Source: Watersipora subatra
Lineage: Eukaryota > Bryozoa > Gymnolaemata > Cheilostomatida > Watersiporidae
Length of the DNA stretch: 64,000 bases
Reading direction: 5' to 3'
Assembly: GCF_963576615.1 (NCBI RefSeq)
Contig: NC_088712.1
Coordinates: forward strand, 17,963,527 to 18,027,526
Every line of letters starts with the position of its first letter. Position 1 is the first letter of the stretch. Under the pieces are notes generated by a model. It was not told where the DNA came from and searched no databases. It saw only the letters and a program-made list of their open reading frames with translations. The translations under genes and the position numbers were made by a program. Shown in pieces: positions 22,151-35,500 of this stretch.

Positions 22151-22600
22151 GTGACACAATCCTTTTTCCTAACGCTGGCTTTGGAGAGATGGAAATGGCT
22201 CTTTTAACAGTAAATTTAAATTTAAGTTACCCAAATGCATTGGGTAAAGAAATTTAGCCAATTAAAAAAGATTTTTTATGCAACACCTTTTTATTGCCCG
22301 TGCGTTCGTGCGTTTTTGCAATGTCGAGCATTCACCTAGTTATGCATAAATCTAGCTATAAACACTAAGGTTATTCAATACCTAAAATATTGGTAATAAT
22401 CATGGAGTTGTAGACACGCAGAAGACAAACATAGAGCTATTCAAATGTTACTTCCAGCAAAGATTAAACTGTTTTGTAACAAAAATCGTGAAGCAATGAT
22501 TTGTTGCATATGGTTCTAATCTAGTAGAAAAACAATATATTAAATCACAGGAACAAAGTAAAAGTGCAAATACCTAAAAACAAACATTTAATTTAATAAT

Positions 22601-22830
22601 CTTTACTATAATAAGAGCCATGTTTGTCCATTTAAAACCATGATTGAAAAAGATGCTTTCACCAGGATTTGAACTCACAACTTGGAGCCTGGTAGATTAA
22701 CCCTCTACCACCTGCACTAAGTGACCACCTTATCATGATTCAGAATCATGCAGTTAATCATTACACCTGATGATTTTTCTCAGAGCTCCAGACTGTCAGT
22801 GTACTAGTAACAGTAAAACGAGGCAGCATG
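22601..22830. mobile_element. tRNA-like SINE copy
   Basis: It begins TTTACTATAATAAGAGCC, then GGATTTGAACTCACAACTTG (inverted B-box-like), and ends near GTGTACTAGTAACAGTAAAA. Confidence 0.68.
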
Positions 22831-23589
22831 TCATCGAGTCTTGACTCTCTTGCAACTCCAAATTTAGGCCTACATATGATAAGACTCAGAAAGCTATCAG
22901 ATTAGTAAAGGTACAGCTGACACCTTTACGAAAAACAAGGTGACATAACGGCAATTGCTTCTTTTTTAACAAAGCAGCTAATCAGTTTAACATGATTTGA
23001 TTACGGAAACACAAATGCGCATTTTGTCATAACTTGCATGTTCACTTAAAGTCATTGTTTGGGGCTCAAATTCTTTGGGCTCTTAACACCCCTCCTTGAT
23101 CTCACTCTAGTGCGTAGATTTGTGCTCAGTCAATTTAATTAACTGAATGCCCAAACGTTGTCACGCACAATGAACAATTCAACCTGCGTAGCTGCGCTAC
23201 TCAAACAAGCCGATAGGGCAGATTTTTTAAACAAAGACAGTTGTAAAGAAAGTCGGTTTGTGTGTTTAGGGGGGAACTTATTGTTGTAATTATTAAGCTA
23301 TCAACGTCATGATATTCATTAAAATTCAATGAATTTTGTTCAGTCAAAGTCCTGGTTACTATGATAGGCGTGAGGACCGTTAAAGCTAGCAGTTATTTAG
23401 ATAAGCCATGTACGCTTTGAAGTAGCGGACCGCTTTTAAAGACCTCATAAACGGGTAACGGATTAAAGGTCTATCAGGTGAGTAACCCACTCGCTAAATA
23501 TTGGTTCACATTATCTAAAGTTGGAATAGGAGGCAGCGCACTATTTCTAACATGCATACAGATGTGACAAATAGCTGCTCAACACTTCT

Positions 23590-23628
23590 GGGTAAGTCAC
23601 CCCAAATATACGAAGGGGTGACTTACCC
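23590..23628. repeat. Perfect hairpin
   Basis: Fourteen-base arms of GGGTAAGTCACCCC around an 11-base loop. Confidence 0.92.
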
Positions 23629-23719
23629 TTGTAACAATTACCTTTGAAAACTGGTAAGATACCAGTGTTCTTCAATCCAGAGCCTCCAACAGCAGCCTCT
23701 AAAGGTGAACATCTCTGGA

Positions 23720-23857
23720 TGTTAGGAAAAAAAGATTGCATAGCAAAGGATTTGAACTCGTGCATTCAGTTTAGTTGCTAAGTACACTTCGCTACATTGA
23801 GGAACAATTGTTCCTTTAGTTATTATGCCAAATGATATCTCACGGTGCACCAGACTG
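23720..23857. mobile_element. SINE-like fragment
   Basis: GAAAAAAAGATTGCATAGCA and GGATTTGAACTCGTGCATTC match the middle of the tRNA-like SINE family. It abuts the left arm of the next inverted repeat. Confidence 0.5.
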
Positions 23858-24335
23858 CCAAGTATCAAAGACCAGTGCGCCATTTGCCATTTGCGATTTG
23901 CCAGGGGAAAAGTTATATTCTTCATTTTTTTTCTAAAGTGCCTATTCATTAACTTCTTTTTAATACTATTCTAGACATTCTTATCAATCTAAACCAATTT
24001 AAATTTCTATCATTCTCCTCCTCACTATTACTCTGAAATATACTTACCTCTGTCCATAAACACAGGACATAGACACAGGAGTTAATATGTGGATTATGAT
24101 GATGAAATCGAGGGCGTTTATGGACAGAGGTAATTATATTTCAGAGTAATAGTGAGTAGGAGAATAATAGAAATTTAAATTGGTTCAGATTGATGAGAAT
24201 GTCTAGAAAAGAATTAGAATGAATAAAATAAAAATGAGGAAATGAATGAATAAGCACTTCAGAAGGAAAACAAAGAATATAACTTATTCACTGGCAAACG
24301 GCAAATGGCGCACCGGTCTTTGATAGCCAAGGTAC
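23858..24335. repeat. About 480-bp inverted repeat (foldback)
   Basis: The left arm (23858-24060: ATCAAAGACCAGTGCGCCAT to TACCTCTGTCCATAAAC) returns in reverse complement at 24112-24335 with a few differences. The roughly 50-base spacer contains CACAGGACATAGACACAGG. No coding sequence is present. It could be a foldback transposon or a local inverted duplication. Confidence 0.85.
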
Positions 24336-25070
24336 TAGTATCTACAGCAGAGGTTGCAGAAAGTCTAGCAGCCTCTTGCTATAGTCAATGGTCAATTATG
24401 TAAAACATTCCTAGGGTTTTGTATTTAGAGATGAGATATTAGAAGGTTATGATGTGGTAGGCCAATTGCAGAGGCTGCCGCAGCCTGGTTTACTCATCTC
24501 CTGCATAGAATTGCTGTCGCCGTCTGTTAAAAGTGCGAAGGTTTAGTAGCGCACTCATGCTTTACATGGGAAAAACTTGAAATGCTGGGCATGTTCAACA
24601 ATGAGAATATGATACAAAACACCTTAGACTTATTACTTCTAGAAAATAAAACTATTAGGACAGAGACCGAAATATTTCATTTATACCCTTTAAAATTTTA
24701 GCCTTGCCAAAATAGATTGGATACAAAAAAATAACTCCCAACTTATTTGTTGCAATGCTTAAGTTAGTAAAGAAATTAAATTTTTACATAAAATGTATAA
24801 AGAAGTTAAATGAAAGTTGATTAGCCTGTTTGTCAAATTTAATTTTAATAATTGATGAGCCTATTTTCTACCGTTGTCATGAAAATCTGATATACATGTA
24901 AAACCAGAACCAATGTTTATTTGCTCTCAAATAAAAACTGATTTTTTGATGTATGGTTAAAATATTGTAGTTGTTAGCCCTTTCCGTTAGCAAAACCAGA
25001 CAACATCACACTGGCCTTGATATTTTCAGATCTAAAGTGCAACTATAATTTGTCTTTAAAACTCTATGTA
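24336..25070. other. Intergenic, nothing recognised
   Basis: No gene, RNA or repeat boundary is visible between the foldback and the 49-bp array. Confidence 0.45.
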
Positions 25071-25074
25071 ATGT

Positions 25075-25640
25075 ATATCATCTAAGTTATAGCATAATAC
25101 TCTACCTATGATTATTAGTATGTATATCATCTAAGTTATAGTATGATACTCTACCTATGATTACTAGTATGTATATCCTCTAAGTTATAGTATGATACTC
25201 TACCTATGATTACTGGTATGCATATCATCTAAGGTATAACATAATACTCTACCTATGATTACTGGTATGTATATCATCTAAGTTATAGTATGATACTCTA
25301 CCTATGATTACTGGTATGTATATCATCTAAGTTATAGTATGATACTCTACCTATGATTACTGGTATGTATAACATCTAAGGTATAACATAATACTCTACC
25401 TATGATTACTAGTATGTATATCATCTAAGTTATAACATGATACTCTACCTATAAACACTAGTATGTATATTATCTAAGGTATAGTATGGTACTCTACCTA
25501 TGATTACCAGCATGTACATGTATATCATCTAAGCTATAGTATGATACTTTACCTATGATTACTAGTATGTATATCATCTAAGCTCGAGTATGATACTCTA
25601 CCTATGATTACTAGTTCGTATATCCCCTAAGCTATAGTAT
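25075..25640 (+). repeat. 49-bp minisatellite
   Basis: About eleven copies of a unit starting TATCATCTAAGTTATAGTAT and continuing GATACTCTACCTATGATTAC. It lies 210 bases upstream of the start of the next gene. Confidence 0.93.
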
Positions 25641-25848
25641 TTATGTTTTCAGGTGTGCATATAATAAAGTCAATAACAAATAAACTATGTTAGCTATCAC
25701 TACTACAAGCCAATATAGCGCATAGTTTAGTTGATGAACAAATACAGAGAGTATCATTGAGCTTAAATTGTATTAGAAATGACTATGTATAGAGTTTAGT
25801 AGAAATCCAATTAGCTTTGTATGATTACAGTTCTAGCCTACCACTAAA

Positions 25849-25970
25849 ATGCAGCAGGGGCCTCAGGCAGCTGTCATCAATCACAAAGGCAGAGCTTTAC
25901 AAAAACCTAAGCTAAGCCTTGCAGCACGAGTGGCTAATAACAGCCAAAAAAAGATTGACACTTTAAACAG
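25849..25970 (+). CDS. Coiled-coil protein exon 1
   Basis: 40 codons plus two bases from ATG to the donor CAG/GTGAGT. It is basic and begins [20 protein letters not shown]. Its last bases seed the tandem array that follows. Confidence 0.78.
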
Positions 25971-28900
25971 GTGAGTGACATTTTAAACAAGTTGGTGAAG
26001 GACACTTTAAACAAGTGAGGGAGGGAGGGACACTTTAAGCAGGTGAGTAAGGTGCACTTTAAACAGCTGAGTTAGTGACTCTTCAAGCAGGTGAGTGAAA
26101 AACACTATAAACAGATGAGGGACACTTTCAACAGATGAGTGACGAACACTTTAAACATGTGAGTGAGTGACAGTTTAAACAGGTGAGTGAAAAATATTTT
26201 AGACAGGTGAGTGAATGACAAGTTAACCAGGTAAATAAAAGAAACTTTATCACAGGTGAGTGAATGATGCCTTATTTGCAACAGTTTACATAAACATCGT
26301 ATAGTGATTTTTGATAGTTTATAACTGGCCTTAAGTGCACTGCACTGTATACCCAGCATACATGCAAAAGAATGTGTAATGTGTATCACAAAATAGGATC
26401 TATATATAGCACAACTCACCATACACATGGTGCAGTATACAAAGCCAATAGTGCTGTTTACAATGCATATAGTAGGCCAAGTTGTGCATATGACATTACA
26501 GACATAGATATAGCACATAATGAAACATACAATGCATATAAATTATTGGAAAATGAAAATACTATTTACTTTATTTAATTTGTGTTATAGAATGCTGTAG
26601 CATTTTAATGGCTTTCAAATTTTAACTGCCAACATATTGTAGTGTTTGTACAAAAGAAAATAACTTTCTTTCTGACTGCGCACTGTTCCAGAAGCTGTAG
26701 GGGTATGTCAGTTCAGTTGGATTTACCCATTGATCAGGTATACTTGATGCTTGTTTCCTTGGATACCTATCCTGTGCTATTTATCACGTTTCCTGTTGAA
26801 ATTGCTTCGTTCTCACCAAATTTTGGAGACAGAGGTTCTCTGTGTACAGCATTATTATGAAAACCACACAATGTGTAGATTCTTCACTACACTTTAAAAT
26901 ATAATACTTTTCCAAAATTCCTTGAATGCTATTTGTATTCTCAGAATCGCTAAAATTTCAAGTGTTACATAATATAACAACATAAAAATCCAACTTTGAT
27001 AAAATAAAATGTATATCATAATACTTGTATATAAATATACTAGCGGAATGTCTGATGTTGCACGGGTATTAAAAATCAGTTTATAAACAATGAGAGGTAA
27101 TGTAGTTGCTTGCCACTTGCTATTAGTCTGGCACATTGCCAATGGCTAAATTGAGTAAGCTTACTAATAAGAGCTAACTACTTGCTCTCATGATTGAGCA
27201 TGCATAAGATTATGCTAGTTACCGCTCTCCATGACGTTGTGCCATCACGTTGCGCCGTAACAGAGAGCAGTAGCTCTTTGCACCCATATAAAGGCATATA
27301 TCGCCTAAGAATTTATCAAGCACATGTGGTTTAATTGGTAAGGCATTGGACAGGCCAACGGCAGGATGGGAGATCAACTTTTAATACCTATAGCTGGACA
27401 TACACAGACACACAGACACACAAACCTTGAGAAATATATATATAGTAGCTGTACAAGCCCGGGTAATAAAAATTCCTTTGGACAGAAAATGGATTTGTAT
27501 TTGACATATAACAACATTTGCCATTCTAACTTTCAAACTGTATATCATGAGAAAAGTGTTTTGTGTTATTGAAATAAATTACCAGGTAAAATAAAAACAA
27601 TTGTAAAGGTTGTCAAACTTTGTCAAACAACTTTTAAACTTCATATCATGAGGAAAATGTTTTGTGCAGGTCAAATAAATTAAAAAAGTAAAACAACTAT
27701 AAAAAGGCTTAGATGTAAATGTGAAATAATTAGCAAGTAATAGCTAACTTAAGTCGGTTTTGCTACGATTACAATAAAAGATGATTTGGTAATGATACAA
27801 TTAATACAAACTTAGAAAACAAAATAAAAACCCTGAATATGTTACTGGTATATTAATAATAACAATTCTTCCATAGAAGTGTGTCTCTATAAAAAAGGTA
27901 ACCTCTTGATACCGGTACAAATGTAAAAATGATATATCATGTTGACTTTTTCTGGCTAAAAAAAAGAGATAATTTCAAGGCTCTTCCTACAGAAACAACA
28001 TAATTATCTGCGTAAAAAAATTAGCTTTGACTCCAGATATAGTAATTTAACCCTACAAAAATATTTCTTAACAGGGGCATCGTAACGCGTGGCCGTATTG
28101 ATAAAATAATCAGCGTGTGCTATAGCCGGAATGACACACAGATCCACATACTTTGAGAAATATATATATATACATATAGATACAGTCCATCTGACTATAA
28201 TTATTTTACAATCTCCCGTGTCTGAAATAGTAGAGTAATTAATATAACATGGAAGACAAATCCAAAATATTCAAATACAATATATAAAACCTTGAAAAAA
28301 ATTAATACCACAAAAATATTGCAGCATTAAAGATAAACTTATTTTGAAACCAGTGGGTGACATTTTTTATTTGTTCTATTTTATGTTTGCACTGTACTAT
28401 CTGATACTATCCAAAGAGTCTTCAGATATTTATGGTACATTTTGGAATTGCCCTCTCTCTCTCCAGGATTGATGATGTGAGCCTGAAGACAGTGCACAGG
28501 TTTTTTGAGCTGGAAATGTGCGTGCGTGAGGCAGGACACAAGAAAACCAGTTATCTCCTGAAGAAACAGATATCCACCTATCAACGATTTTTGAGTGACT
28601 CCAAGGCAAGGCAGGTGAGGGCAGGTTATTGCTGATCTTGTATTTGACAGTGACCAAAATCAAAATAGCCCAATATTTAACAACTATGTTTTTGACTATA
28701 ATCTTAATTAGGAATATAAAGATTGTGGTAACACAGGCTATTTTTAAAATTTTTACTATTCTGCAGCAGATTTTAAAAGATGGTTTCTTTTTATTACAAA
28801 TACAAACAGTTTTTATGTTCAATTATTATTTAATTTCAAATGTTTAATCGGTTTTATATTGAAACTAGTAGAATAGCAGTCTCGAAAAATCTGTACAGTC

Positions 28901-31900
28901 CCTGTAAATCAGTACATACATAATTAGTTCATTGAGCAGTTCATAGTTCATGTACATGTACATTTACACTCACATCTACATCTACATGTAGTTTGAAGGT
29001 TATAGTTGTTTGACAAAGTTTAAAAACCTCTATATTTGTTTTATGTTTTCTCTTAATTTATTTAAATTGCTCAAAACAATTTTCTCATGATATGTAGTTT
29101 GAAAGTTAGAACGATAACTGTTGTTATAATTATGTTAAATAAAAATAAATTTTATGTGCAAAGACTTTTATTACCTAGGCAACGCCTGTCATTTAGCTAG
29201 TACACACACACACGCACGCGCACACGCACGCACGCACACACATGCACGCACACACGCGCGCACGCGCACACACACGCACACACACACGCACACACACGCA
29301 CACACACACACGCACGCATGCATGCACGCACGCACACACACGCACACACACACGCACTCACACACACACATATATATATATATGTGTATATATATGTGTA
29401 TATATATACATATATATATACATACATATATATATGTGTATATATATGTGTATATATATACATATATATATACATACATATATATATGTGTATATATATG
29501 TGTATATATATACATATATATATACATACATATATATATGTGTATATATATGTGTATATATATACATATATATATACATACATATATGTGTATATATATG
29601 TGTATATATATACATACATATATATATATATACATATATATATATGTATATATGTACATATATATATGTACAGTATATATAAAGTAGGTATATATATATG
29701 TATATATACATATATATATGTACAGTATATATAAAGTAGATATATATATTGTACATAAATATATACATATATATACATATATATAATATATATATATTTA
29801 TATATATAGTGTGTATATATATGTATATATATACATATATACACTATATATACAGTCATTTGCAAAAGTTTAAGACCACTCTTGTAATTATCATTAAATC
29901 ACACATTGTTGGTATTTTTTTACATTGCTTTATTTCCTGCTAATTGATTGATAATAATAATATTTTCTCAACTTTAAACATGTTACTAACAGAATATCAG
30001 TCTGTTTTATCTATTCCAGGTCAATATTTTGGTGTGACCACTGTGGTTTTTGATGACAGCCTCTAGACGCCTTGTCATACTATCAAGGCGCAGCAATACT
30101 GACGGCCGATTTCCTCCATGTAACCTTCATGGCTTCTTTCATGGCTTCCAGACTTCCTGGCTGCTTTGCTGCTATTTTATTCTTCAATATCATCTCCAAG
30201 TTTTCTATGGTGTTGATGTCAGGGCTGTTTCCTGGCCAGTCAAGTACTTTGACTTGGTTTTGTTTCTAAAACTCTGTCACTATCTTTGATCGATGGCATG
30301 GTGCACCATCATGCACGAAAAGTGTACAATAATGATTACCCACGTGCAAGACCAATTTATCCTCAAGGAGTTTCCTGTATTTTTTCCATTCATGGTAGTG
30401 TTTTTCTCTAGGAAGTACAGACCTGCAGTTCCGATCACAGTCATTGCACCCCCTACCATCTGACTTGGGGGTGCTTCATTGTCATGACAGTGTACCGATC
30501 ATCATAGCGCTTGCCTGTAGGCTGCCTCACATGCTGCTTTTGGGAGTTGAACTGTAGCAATGTTGATTCATCTGAGAACAGAACCTTGGACCAATCATCT
30601 GCAGTCCAACTTTTGTACTTATTGGCAAGGTCCGGTCGCTTCTTCTTCATGGCTGGTGTCAACTTCGGTTTGGTGGCAGGTTTCCTCGATGAATGTTGGA
30701 AGTCCTTGCATAGTCTCCTTGATATGGTGCTTCTGAAGACTCTTGCACCTGTTGTTTTCAAAGCAGACTTAATTTTTATCAATGAGCTGCTTGGTGAGCG
30801 CACCACAATTCTCTTCACCATGCTCTCTGTTCCCCCAGTTGTTATTCAGGGTCGACTGCTCTGCTGTCTGCCCTTAAATGAAGCAGTCGCTTGACGTCTT
30901 GTGATGGCCTGGTGTACAGCTGTCTTGCTGCAGTGAAATCTTTCTGCTAGCTGTCACTCAGAGTACCCTTCTCCCTTCAAAACCACTATTTGAGGTTTTT
31001 TGGTTGGTGAGAGTGATGCTTTTTTGCCCATTTTTGTGTTGAAATTCCAAGCTAAAATTATCCGGGTGTTTGATCGCTCTGGGTAGTGTCATGCAACTGA
31101 GTAGTGTATGAGTTGTGCAAGACGTCATGTTATGACTCAAAGTCATCCCTAATCAGACCACAAATGTGCTTTGATGGTTTGAAAGCAGCATTTAGGCTGA
31201 AAAATATCATAGTATGAAAGCAATAATTGATAAGCCCAAAAAACTGTATGTAACTGGAAGTGGTCCTAAACTTTTGCAAATGACTGTATATATATGTACA
31301 GTATATATAAAGCAGATATATATATATACAGTGAAACTCGGATAACTCAAACTTCAAGGGACCGAGCAAAAGTGTTCGAATTATCAGAGTGTTCAAGTTA
31401 TCAGAGCACTGTCACAAGTCCATGTATTTACTTATTTATTAGTAGATACATGAACATATACAAACTATAATATAAATCAAAAGCACAAATGGCTTGTTTC
31501 AAATTAAATGCTTTTAATGTAAAGTTTAAAACGTTTTTATCAAAAAGTATAGAGATTTTTCTATCACTTGAGATTGGTTTGTTGTTTGAGGTGATGTTAT
31601 TGCCAGGACGTTTTTTAGATTGACATTGGCAAAACTTGATTGTTGCTGAAATGCTCAAAAGAAAAGACATCTTTTTCTTTTGAGCGTTTTACCCACGATC
31701 AATTTTGCCGATTTTTCTTGAAGTTTATGCAAAGATTAACTTACTTTACCTGGCATTCGTTAAGAGCAACACTCCGAGGCAGTTCAATTAAAAGTTTTAC
31801 GAGGTTTTACGGTACATTGTATATCACTAACGTTTTTTGAATGGATACTTATTGAATGTACACACGTATTCTGTGTTTAGGTCAAACGATGAATAGTTTT

Positions 31901-32457
31901 TTTTAGCTAAGACAACGTATACGTTTAATTACCACAATTTTCAAAACGTTTTAAACATTCAACATTCCGACGTTGATTCAACACGGAATCCACGTCGGAA
32001 AACTATTCATCACGGGCTAGCCGGGTCACGCACTCAAGGATTTTCGCCACACAAATACAAAACAAAAACAACATGCTGTTTTTGTTTTGTATGTGCGTGG
32101 CGAAAATCCTTGCGCGCGTGACCCGGCTAGCCCGTGCTATTCATCGTGTAACAGTATAAATCAAATTTCACCAAACCTTTAGAGCAGTCGTTGACAAAAA
32201 ATATTTTGCCGATGGAGGTAGTAACGACGCTTATGAATTACGAAAAGTTGAGGTTTACCTCTATGGCTTGGAATAAAGTGATTTTCTAAAGCGATAGCAA
32301 CCGTTTCAGTAGCCGTTGGGCAAAAATATAGTTCGAATTAACAGTGTTGAGTTCGAGTTATATAGAGCCATTTATCATTGCGTGGGAACGGACCAAGCAA
32401 ATCCAGTCGAGTTAACCATGTGTTCGCTATATCCGAGGGCGAGTTATCCATGTTTCA

Positions 32458-32505
<48 letters not shown>

Positions 32506-35500
32506 TGTACATAAATATATATATATACATTCTACCTATCCACCCTTAATCATCTGAAACTGGTTTGTTCAAAATAAGAAATGGTGTTTGCTTTAGAGAA
32601 CAGCGAAAATGACATTCATGACAGCACCTCCAGCATCACCAGTAAAACGGGAATCAGAAGATACAGCTTTGGTTCCAGAACCGCCACCGCGCCCCAAATA
32701 TGGGGTATATCTTAACTGTGACCCCGAGGCTATAGGTTCTGTGAGACGTAAAACCAAAACTATACAGGCCAGCTCTCTCAGCAAATCTCTAATAGACCTT
32801 CACAAACTAAGAGTAGGTGATCATATCATATTTAAAACCTAGTTTTAATTTTACCAATAGGAATGGTTTATTTTAGTAAGTCTTTTATGGCTTGTTTTGT
32901 CAAACTGTTACCGTCCAGTTAGTTTTTAGCCCGCATTTGACGCAAGATTATGAAGGCCTTGAATGTGTAAAGTTAGGATGCTCAAAATAAGCTAAAAGCA
33001 TTAATAATTATGTCACTAAATGCACAGTTTTGTTAAATTTATATTGATGAACCTTTCCTATAAAATAACGGTTTTGTATTTTTGTAAAACTGTTGGCATT
33101 TGCTGCTGTTTATAAATATTGTAATGTCGAAAGTGAGTATAAATATATTTGTTTTGTGACATTGTAAGGTATTTATTTTACAAACATTGATAGTATTGTT
33201 GTCTCGATTAGCCAAGCTATTGTGCACATGGACATGCACAAGCTATTGTGCAGCCTTCGTCAAAAAACTTTTATGATGTATTTTTTTGCAATTGTCTTGA
33301 CTAAAAAAATAAAATATGATTTAAAACAAAACAAAATAAAATTTTTATAACCAGTGTTTTCAAAAGTTGAGAAATTTGTCTAAACCCAAGGTATATTTGT
33401 ACTTGAATTCCGCCCTTGTCAGGTTTCAGACCTGACATTTAAAAATCTGGTTAAAGCTTTTAGATTATACTAGGTGAATGCCCGGGTAATTAAAGTATTT
33501 GAGAAGTATATATATAGTTGTATAGCTCCAGTAACTAACTTAAAGTTTATACCATGCATCTGTAAGCTGTAACAAAAAACAAATTGTCATGTTAAAAAAA
33601 TAAATCTATAGTGAAAAGCTTATTTTGACAAAAAATATTTAAAACATGGACAAAAGTGATTATTGTGCATTTAAATAAATTGCAAGCAAAAATCTATTAT
33701 GTAAAACTAAGTGTATATTATGTATAAACTTCATTTAATACAATTTAACCAATTTCAAAGGTTTCAGCTTAGACACTTTATAATATTGAGCTACTGTTAC
33801 AAAAAAGTGTCTGCATATTTTAATTTTATTTTTAACATTTCAAAGTGGTAATAATAACAATTTCATTTAATCTTTTCATTAAATTTATGCAAAGTTTCCA
33901 ACGTCTTCAATAAGACCACCACCCTCCTAGGTAAAAGCTGGTCAACTAGATCACACAAGTATGACAACTCCCAAATTATTTTTGGTCTCCAACGCTTAAT
34001 TTAGCTGTGAAATTTGATATGGTTTCCAGTTTTGCAAAACAAGTTATGCAAGTAGCACAGCTTTATGCATAAGAATGTAGCCTGTGATTTATAAACTATG
34101 AACATATCACTTGTGGTTAATGCATTTAGGATAATAATGTAGCCTGTGATTTATGAACTATGAGCTTATCACTTGTGGTTAATACATTTAGGATAAGCAC
34201 ATTTCGGAGTACAAGCAGGCTGTAGAAGAATTGGAAAAGCTCAAAACAAAAGTTGGTCTACCATTTATCTTTGATGTAAGTTGTTCTCTATGACCAGTTA
34301 TGTAGAGAATTTTTAGTAGATATAAATAGGCTTACAGGATATAAATAGATATAAATATGTTGAACTGATAAGCCGACCCACCACTGCTTTCCAAATTTGT
34401 TGCTAGAATCTGCTGCTAAATTGAAACACATTTCACTAAATATTTTGTGGTTCATTCAACAATTGTAAATAATGATTTAATAATCTCTTTACAACAATTT
34501 AAACTTAAATTGACCTTTACTTGACTAATAGCATAATTTTTATTTTAATAGAAGATACATACTTTCAGCTGTCTGAAGCCATGACTTGCGAAAAAGAAAA
34601 TTGTATCATTTGAGATTTGAACTCACAACACTCAGTTTAGTAGACCGATACAGTCAAGCAACTGCACTAATCAGCCTCATTTGGCTTTTCATAATACTTA
34701 ATTGTGCACATACTTATTCTGTGTGGTTTATCGAAACACCTGAAGATCTCTCACTACACACTATACTGCAAGGGTACTAGTATTATAAAGTAATTGTCAT
34801 TGCAAAGGCCTGTATGTACTGTTAGTTTCAAATGGTAATCAAGAGCAAACAACTCCTAGACTGTAGCTATTCTAAAAAGTTATTGTTTAATAAAAGTAAC
34901 TATTTAAAATGTTTCCAAAAAAGTGTTAAGAAGCTTTTAAGTAAAAAAGTGTAAATATTTCTCAGAGTTGAAGTAGAACATTAACTTTGCAGTAACCATA
35001 GTTACATAGTTGTCTGGTATGAACACCTGTGAATTTTCATGGTTGGACCACCCATAGCCAGCATTATAACATTTTATACCATTGTCTTAATTTCATTATT
35101 ACTAGTGACATGCTGCCAGCTTGAAATAAATAATTTCAATGTTAACTTAACTGTTAACTCTATCTGTTGACTGTTAACTGTTAACTTGGCATGCTAACTT
35201 TGCTTAATTTAAAAGAGAATACTTTTTGAAAAACTATTTTTTTAATTAGGGCAAGTGCAGAGGGTGGCTAAAGCCCCATGCGGTTCAATTCATTTATAGA
35301 AAAAATATTTATTATTAGGTTGATGTGTGCCTTAGTTGCATACCTCACACCTCTATAGAACCTTAGCCATAACCACTAAACATTTGCCGAAAAACAAGTT
35401 ACGGCGGTGTTGGCTACCTACCCAAAGCTCTTAAGCTTCTGGTTGTTGAAGAATTTAAACTTATTTATTTACAGCTATCATCTACCTGTTTAGTTTGCCA

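Noticed and set aside
26372-26578. 68-codon plus-strand frame rich in Tyr/Asn/His
   Set aside because: Low-complexity sequence in an intron next to the donor array; no splice signals that fit the gene phases.
29154-29865. Many open frames in the CA/TA tract
   Set aside because: Microsatellite translation only (Thr-His, Val-Cys and Tyr-Ile runs).
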